A stretch of 64,000 bases of DNA from Candidatus Thorarchaeota archaeon. GTDB lineage: Archaea > Asgardarchaeota > Thorarchaeia > Thorarchaeales > Thorarchaeaceae. The DNA is taken from assembly GCA_016839345.1 (NCBI GenBank), contig JAEOUL010000163.1, positions 1 to 64,000 on the forward strand, read 5' to 3'. Below the pieces are notes generated by a model, which was not told where the DNA came from, ran no database searches, and saw only the letters and a program-made list of their open reading frames with translations. Of this stretch, positions 59,734 through 64,000 are shown in pieces. The translations under genes were made by a program, and so were the position numbers. Each line of letters begins with the position of its first letter. Positions within the stretch are counted from its first letter, which is position 1.

Positions 59734-61226
59734 AATGATTGTGCGTGTTTTCTCTTCAGTTCACGCTGTTTCTTCTCATAGTCACGTCTAAACTGCTCTC
59801 GACGCCTAAGCTCTTCTCGCTGTTTTTGTTGAGTAGCTCTTTGATAATCTTCCCAAGATCGGACTGATGGTCTGAGCTTTGACTCCTTGACCTTCATCTT
59901 TTGACGAGTGGCAAGACTCTTTACTCGAGCGTTGTCCACTGATACAAAATCAGTATTGCTTATGATTTTAGCAGCTTCAATTGTCACAGCAATAAGTCCC
60001 GCATAGAAAAGAATTGGTATGATGATGATTGCACCGAGTAGCATCAGGGCACCAGCTAACAACGGTATAGCAATTATTATGATGACAATTAGAAGAATCG
60101 CACCAGCACAACTATCACTACCTCCACCGCCACCTCCTGACTTTCCAATGCTAGCTAGAAGCTCAAGTGGAAGCCTCCAGAGATGTTTCATTGCATTTCC
60201 ATAAACCCCAAGGAAATTTTGATACATTCTTCCTACTCTGGCAAATCTCCCTCCAGCAGATGAGAAAAGACTGTCAATTGGAATTACCAATGATGCCGTT
60301 GTAACAGCAGGTCGGTATCTTCCCTCGAAACATTTACGGCAGAGATACACAGCAGAACCTTCCCATTTTTCATCGACTGGAGGTTCTTGAACAGTAAGAC
60401 ATTGTCTACAGAAATGGTTTCCACACACATTGCAAGTTGTTGCCGCTAGGAATTCCTCATGATTAGCACATGGTATAAACACACTACTTACCCCAAGAAC
60501 TACACCGCAATAATCACAACTCACTGTATTATCATCCTTGACCTTGGTTAGAGGTGTAGCCCCTCCACAATTGGAGCATAGGATTGCCATTCCCTCCTCT
60601 GTGACAATTTTCCGTATATCAAGTATCTTCTTCTCATCATCTGGAGAGAGCTCTGAAACTCCATCTGGAGCGAGAAGCACTGGTTCTAGAGGAGTCGGCA
60701 TCAGACCCGCTTCAATAAGCCTAGCTTGTGCTCGGTCGCGTACAATAGTAGCTCCGGCCGGAGGTATAACTTTCTTCCAGCTTATGAGAAGGTACAGAAT
60801 AATCAAAGACTGAGATGCAACGATAAATACTGCAACATTTCCAATTGCTATCTCAAAATTGTCAATCCCAAACAGCGTAAAATTCCAAGAGTATGTTATC
60901 CCTTGGATGTAGAGTAATAACGCGCACAACGCAATAGCAATGATACTATACAACACTTGCGCTATAACAGCCCATCTTCTCAAATCATCCACATAGTTTC
61001 CAATTACAAGGCAGGGAAAAGCTACTCCACCAAGGATCAACAGAGTATAGAGGTATCCTATTGAACCCAATGTTCCGGTTATAGTTGCTATGAATATCCC
61101 CGCCGTGGCAATCACACCAAAGATTCCGAAAGTCATCTGAATAATGCCTATTAATCGAAGTCCCATAGGTCTGTCAAAGATTGTGTAGACCTTCTTTTCC
61201 TCCTCGGACAAAACATCAATCCCCAT
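59715..61226 (-). CDS. Zinc-ribbon/B-box-like membrane protein, upstream member of a pair
   Basis: A 503-residue protein with three parts. Residues about 20-160 hold four or five membrane helices. Residues about 215-310 are a Cys/His-rich region: a zinc ribbon (CSNCGG ... CDYCG), then CANHEEFLAATTCNVCGNHF and CRQCL, then CRKCFEGRY, which resembles a B-box or RING-like cross-brace. A Gly-rich stretch and two long hydrophobic helices (about 380-430) follow, then a very basic coiled tail (about 455-503). Both genes probably form a membrane complex with cytoplasmic zinc fingers. No family is recognised. Confidence 0.8.
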   Translation of the reverse strand: MGIDVLSEEEKKVYTIFDRPMGLRLIGIIQMTFGIFGVIATAGIFIATITGTLGSIGYLYTLLILGGVAFPCLVIGNYVDDLRRWAVIAQVLYSIIAIALCALLLYIQGITYSWNFTLFGIDNFEIAIGNVAVFIVASQSLIILYLLISWKKVIPPAGATIVRDRAQARLIEAGLMPTPLEPVLLAPDGVSELSPDDEKKILDIRKIVTEEGMAILCSNCGGATPLTKVKDDNTVSCDYCGVVLGVSSVFIPCANHEEFLAATTCNVCGNHFCRQCLTVQEPPVDEKWEGSAVYLCRKCFEGRYRPAVTTASLVIPIDSLFSSAGGRFARVGRMYQNFLGVYGNAMKHLWRLPLELLASIGKSGGGGGGSDSCAGAILLIVIIIIAIPLLAGALMLLGAIIIIPILFYAGLIAVTIEAAKIISNTDFVSVDNARVKSLATRQKMKVKESKLRPSVRSWEDYQRATQQKQREELRRREQFRRDYEKKQRELKRKHAQSFWGAGY

Positions 61227-61361
61227 ACGCGTAACTCAAACCTCTGGATTTGATATTGCTCATTTAGACTGAGGACTTAAAATGTCTACGGCTGCTTTGA
61301 GTCTTGAACTAACAACTCTCATAAGGATGTTTTACATAATTCCGCAAACTGCGTGATAGCT

Positions 61362-61547
61362 ATGACTGAGATTCCGATGCCCGGTGATTATGGAGCGCCT
61401 GAGCGACAACCTCCACCACAAGAGAAAGGCTGTTGCTCTCGATGTTGTGAATGCTGGATGTGGCTTTTAGCAGGATGTGTCCTGATATTTGTGATATGGA
61501 TCATCTTGGCTTTGAGCATGGGATTGTGGTTCTTTGGTCTCTTTTGA
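61362..61547 (+). CDS. Small Cys-rich single-pass membrane protein
   Basis: A 61-residue protein. Residues 1-23 are Pro-rich (PERQPPPQEKG), followed by CCSRCCECWMW with five cysteines in nine residues, and then one long hydrophobic helix (about 32-60). The cysteine knot at the membrane surface could bind metal or be acylated. ATG at 61362 is chosen over GTG at 61353. It diverges from the zinc-ribbon membrane pair. Coding status is plausible from composition but not certain. Confidence 0.6.
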   Translation: MTEIPMPGDYGAPERQPPPQEKGCCSRCCECWMWLLAGCVLIFVIWIILALSMGLWFFGLF

Positions 61548-61627
61548 TAAAACAATATTAAATCCATTAATTTATAACCACCCTGAGAGAGTACGCCAAT
61601 TATCTGACTCATGGAGTAACGAACTCT

Positions 61628-62296
61628 GTGGCCGACTCTGAAGAAGACAACAATCTATACCCCACCCTTGACGGTGGGCGTATTGATCGAATTATGAGAG
61701 CACTGGAGCTTACACAGGGTGTTGAAATTGCACGACGTTACCTCGCAATGAATGCCTTCGATGGCGCACTTACAATGCTAGGGCTAATTCTGGGTGGACT
61801 GATCACAATCAATCCTGCCCATGTAGCTGAAGCAGCCCTCCAATTCAATGCGATTCTCCTTGCAGCTGCAGGAACAAGCATTGCGATGGCAATTTCAGGT
61901 TTTAGTGGATCATATCTCACAGAGAGTGCTGAGAGAGACCGTGAAGTGGATGAACTAGGTAAAGCCATGCTGACTGACATGAGCGATACTATGTATGCAA
62001 AAGCCACTAGAACAACCTCAGTTGTTGTGGCTGTTGTTGATGGTGCATCTCCTGCAATAGCTGCGTTTATCATTATCATACCCCTCTTCTTTGTACCTTC
62101 TGGTATGCTTGATTATCGAGTCGCATTCTACATGGCTATAGCAATTTGCATGGCTCTATTATTCGCTCTGGGACTTTTTCTTGGCGCAGTATCGAAGAAG
62201 AATATGTGGTCCTATGGAGCAAAGACATTGTTTGCTGGGATTATGACCGCCATTCTTATGTTCATCATTTCTCTGCTCACAGGTGCGAGTGGATAG
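61628..62296 (+). CDS. VIT1/CCC1 family (vacuolar iron transporter-like) membrane protein
   Basis: A 222-residue protein of about five hydrophobic helices. The first helix region AFDGALTMLGLILGG is the VIT family signature, and ESAERDREVDELGKAML corresponds to the cytoplasmic helix with acidic residues between helices 2 and 3. VIT/CCC1 proteins move Fe2+ or Mn2+ out of the cytoplasm. The expected Glu/Met cluster of the metal-binding domain is short here, so substrate is uncertain. GTG start. The next gene begins 3 bases after its stop. Confidence 0.82.
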   Translation: MADSEEDNNLYPTLDGGRIDRIMRALELTQGVEIARRYLAMNAFDGALTMLGLILGGLITINPAHVAEAALQFNAILLAAAGTSIAMAISGFSGSYLTESAERDREVDELGKAMLTDMSDTMYAKATRTTSVVVAVVDGASPAIAAFIIIIPLFFVPSGMLDYRVAFYMAIAICMALLFALGLFLGAVSKKNMWSYGAKTLFAGIMTAILMFIISLLTGASG

Positions 62297-62299
62297 ACA

Positions 62300-63277
62300 A
62301 TGTTCACTGACTTGCCTAGGGAGCGATTAGCGTTTCTACCAACACCTCTTCATAAATTGAAGAATCTTGGAGAATCCATTGGACTGAATCATCTTTGGAT
62401 AAAGAGAGATGACCAGACTGGTGCTGCATTTGGAGGTAACAAGACACGCAAACTTGAGTTTGTCGTGGGCGATGCAAAAGTGAACAGGGCAGACACTCTT
62501 GTTACTGTCGGTAGTGTTCAGAGTAATCACTGTCGTCAGACTGCTTCAGTCGCTGCATCTATGGGAATGCGATGCATTCTTCTTCTGGCTGGAGAGGAGC
62601 CAGAAACTTACACTGGAAATGTCCTACTTAACAGATTCATGGGTGCTGAAATGAAGTTCTTTCCTGACGATGCACCAATGATGCTCAACAAACGCCTGGA
62701 TGAGATTATGAACACACTCACAGAATTTGGGCTTACACCTTATGCGATACCTGCAGGAGCCGCTTTCCCTGTGGGGGTAATTCCTTATGCGTTAGCCATG
62801 CAAGAGTTAAAGACCCAATTTGACGAATACAATACATTTCCTGAGAAGATTATCGTAGCCATGGGGACTGGTGGTACTCAAGCAGGTCTGATAATTGGTG
62901 CACACATGCTTGAACTTGATGTCGATATCATAGGCATAACTGTATCAGAATCTGCTGAAGAATCTAAGGAGCGAATTCAGAATCTTATTGAAAGGACCAT
63001 CGAAACATATCCTGAAATTGGTAGCTTTAAACCGAAGATAACTATCGATGACAGTTTCATTGGCAAAGGATATGGAATACTTGAGGATGGTGTGGTTAGC
63101 GCTATCGAGATGTTTGCCAAAATGGATGGCATCATCCTTGATCCAGTTTACACAGGAAAAGCGGGTCTTGCATTAATACGGTATGCTCTTGCTGGAGATA
63201 TATCAGCCAATACACCGACACTCTTCTACCACACTGGTGGTCAGCCTGCACTGTTCACTTATTCAGAACTTGGATGA
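62300..63277 (+). CDS. D-cysteine desulfhydrase / ACC deaminase family PLP enzyme
   Basis: A 325-residue fold-type II PLP enzyme. Lys48 in FGGNKTRKLEF is the cofactor lysine, SVQSNHCRQTASVA the substrate loop, and GTGGTQAGLI the phosphate-binding loop. Members release sulfide and pyruvate from D-cysteine, or open 1-aminocyclopropane-1-carboxylate; the two are hard to separate by sequence. It follows the VIT-like gene after 3 bases. It fits the window's sulfur and metal theme without proving a link. Confidence 0.9.
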   Translation: MFTDLPRERLAFLPTPLHKLKNLGESIGLNHLWIKRDDQTGAAFGGNKTRKLEFVVGDAKVNRADTLVTVGSVQSNHCRQTASVAASMGMRCILLLAGEEPETYTGNVLLNRFMGAEMKFFPDDAPMMLNKRLDEIMNTLTEFGLTPYAIPAGAAFPVGVIPYALAMQELKTQFDEYNTFPEKIIVAMGTGGTQAGLIIGAHMLELDVDIIGITVSESAEESKERIQNLIERTIETYPEIGSFKPKITIDDSFIGKGYGILEDGVVSAIEMFAKMDGIILDPVYTGKAGLALIRYALAGDISANTPTLFYHTGGQPALFTYSELG

Positions 63278-63303
63278 GGATCGAATGCAACAGGTCAGTG
63301 GAT

Positions 63304-64000
63304 CTAGACGCTTGTATCGGCTGAGTTGTTGAATAAAACTACTCGATATCGAGCCCTGTTCTCCTTCACCTTCTGAATTGCCTCGTTCACTTCTGACATA
63401 GGCATCAACTCCACCTTGGGTATGATGCTATGCTTCTGTGCGAACGAGAGCATTTCCCACATTGTAGCTCGATTGCCTAAGAAGGAACCTGTGATTGACA
63501 GTTGGTGCGCTACTAGGTCTGTTGAATTAAACTCAACATCCGGGAAACCAACTAGGATGAACCGCCCATTTTTCTTCAAGGTGTTCAAGAGCAGCTCCCA
63601 TTTGATCTTTTCACTGGCAGTGCATAACAAGAGGTCAAAGCTGAACTCGGCCTGCTCCAAGCTATCTTTGTCATTGGCAACAATAAAGTGGTCTGCGCCA
63701 AAATCGAGCGCTTGCTTCTTCTTCTCAGGAGAGGAGGAAATTGCGGTGACTTCATAGTCTAAGGCACGTGCGAATTGTAATGCTAGGTGGCCTAAACCTC
63801 CGACTCCGATGATTCCAATCTTCTGCTTCTCTTGGGTTGCATATGAGCGGAGTGGTGAATAGACTGTGATCCCTGCGCACATGAGCACCGCGGCCACCTC
63901 GGAGGGCATGGATTCCGGCAATGGGTAGGCAAAGCGACTATCCACTTTCACAGAGGAAGCGAACCCACCATATGGAACCCATGTTCCTGATTGGACAATG
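63304..64000 (-). CDS. Zinc-type alcohol dehydrogenase (partial, 5' end outside window)
   Basis: The frame is open to the right window edge, so the N-terminal catalytic domain is missing. Visible parts are the end of the catalytic domain (GTWVPYGGFASSVKVDSRFA), VLMCAGITVYSPL, and a Rossmann fold with IGVGGLGHLALQFARAL. The Ser residues after the second strand (AISSSPEKKKQAL) suggest NADPH preference as in the cinnamyl-alcohol-dehydrogenase-like YahK group. Substrates are usually aldehydes. The stop is 27 bases from the convergent PLP enzyme gene. Confidence 0.92.
   Translation of the reverse strand, partial: IVQSGTWVPYGGFASSVKVDSRFAYPLPESMPSEVAAVLMCAGITVYSPLRSYATQEKQKIGIIGVGGLGHLALQFARALDYEVTAISSSPEKKKQALDFGADHFIVANDKDSLEQAEFSFDLLLCTASEKIKWELLLNTLKKNGRFILVGFPDVEFNSTDLVAHQLSITGSFLGNRATMWEMLSFAQKHSIIPKVELMPMSEVNEAIQKVKENRARYRVVLFNNSADTSV

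Overview
The window looks like part of an uncultured archaeal chromosome with an AT-rich base composition. The archaeal signs are box-A-like TATA elements about 25-35 bases before many start codons (several mRNAs look leaderless), frequent GTG and TTG starts, a coenzyme F420 biosynthesis gene (cofE), the N-terminus of a geranylgeranyl-reductase-type flavoprotein, an archaeal/bacterial adenine deaminase, and single-pass C-terminally anchored surface proteins. The mixture (many PAS/histidine kinases, heliorhodopsin, leucine-rich-repeat proteins, EutA) would fit an Asgard archaeon such as Thorarchaeota. That assignment is an impression and not something the window proves. I found no rRNA, tRNA, CRISPR array, integrase or transposase.

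Layout. 1-3.0 kb: a STAND-type P-loop ATPase with TPR repeats, cut by the window edge. 3.1-8.8 kb: a solitary peptide-type ABC permease, an unknown protein, a degenerate membrane histidine kinase and a creatinase-like M24 protein. 9.0-14.6 kb: a heliorhodopsin followed by a membrane-anchored winged-helix regulator, an ABC-2 exporter with its own palindromic operators, and an intact membrane histidine kinase. 14.7-25.2 kb: a PadR regulator, a truncated FAD reductase, TrmO, a SplB-like radical SAM protein, a PAS/pseudokinase/glutaredoxin fusion, MscS, EutA, nitroreductase, an ACT protein, an FMN-split-barrel protein and threonine dehydratase. 25.2-32.9 kb: a five-PAS histidine kinase, DNA polymerase IV, a REC-DHp protein, SfsA and a second ABC-2 exporter. 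32.9-35.2 kb: a Zn/Cd P-type ATPase with its ArsR repressor and operator. 35.3-38.3 kb: a second, catalytically complete PAS/kinase/glutaredoxin fusion beside DsrE-like and TusA sulfur-carrier proteins. 38.4-42 kb: an SPFH protein and an NfeD-like protein carrying a His/Asp tetrapeptide repeat, then YbjN-like and PH-domain proteins. 42-48.7 kb: a DNRLRE surface protein, two tandem LRR proteins, a coiled-coil winged-helix protein, a membrane protein and a second PadR with a small His/Cys protein. 48.9-50.2 kb: a TlpA-CcdA thiol-redox pair. 50.2-64 kb: an S9 peptidase, CofE with an ECF-type membrane protein, a large surface protein, a methyltransferase, adenine deaminase, two zinc-ribbon membrane proteins, a VIT-family transporter, a D-cysteine-desulfhydrase-like enzyme and a partial alcohol dehydrogenase.

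The recurrent theme is sensing and thiol/metal handling. There are five histidine-kinase-like proteins (two with degraded catalytic motifs, two carrying a CxxC glutaredoxin domain), two PadR genes with near-identical operators, a metal-responsive efflux unit, a possible metal-binding repeat in a membrane protein, and separate sulfur-transfer and disulfide-relay genes. The most noteworthy items are the heliorhodopsin neighbourhood, the kinase-glutaredoxin pair and the His/Asp-repeat NfeD protein.
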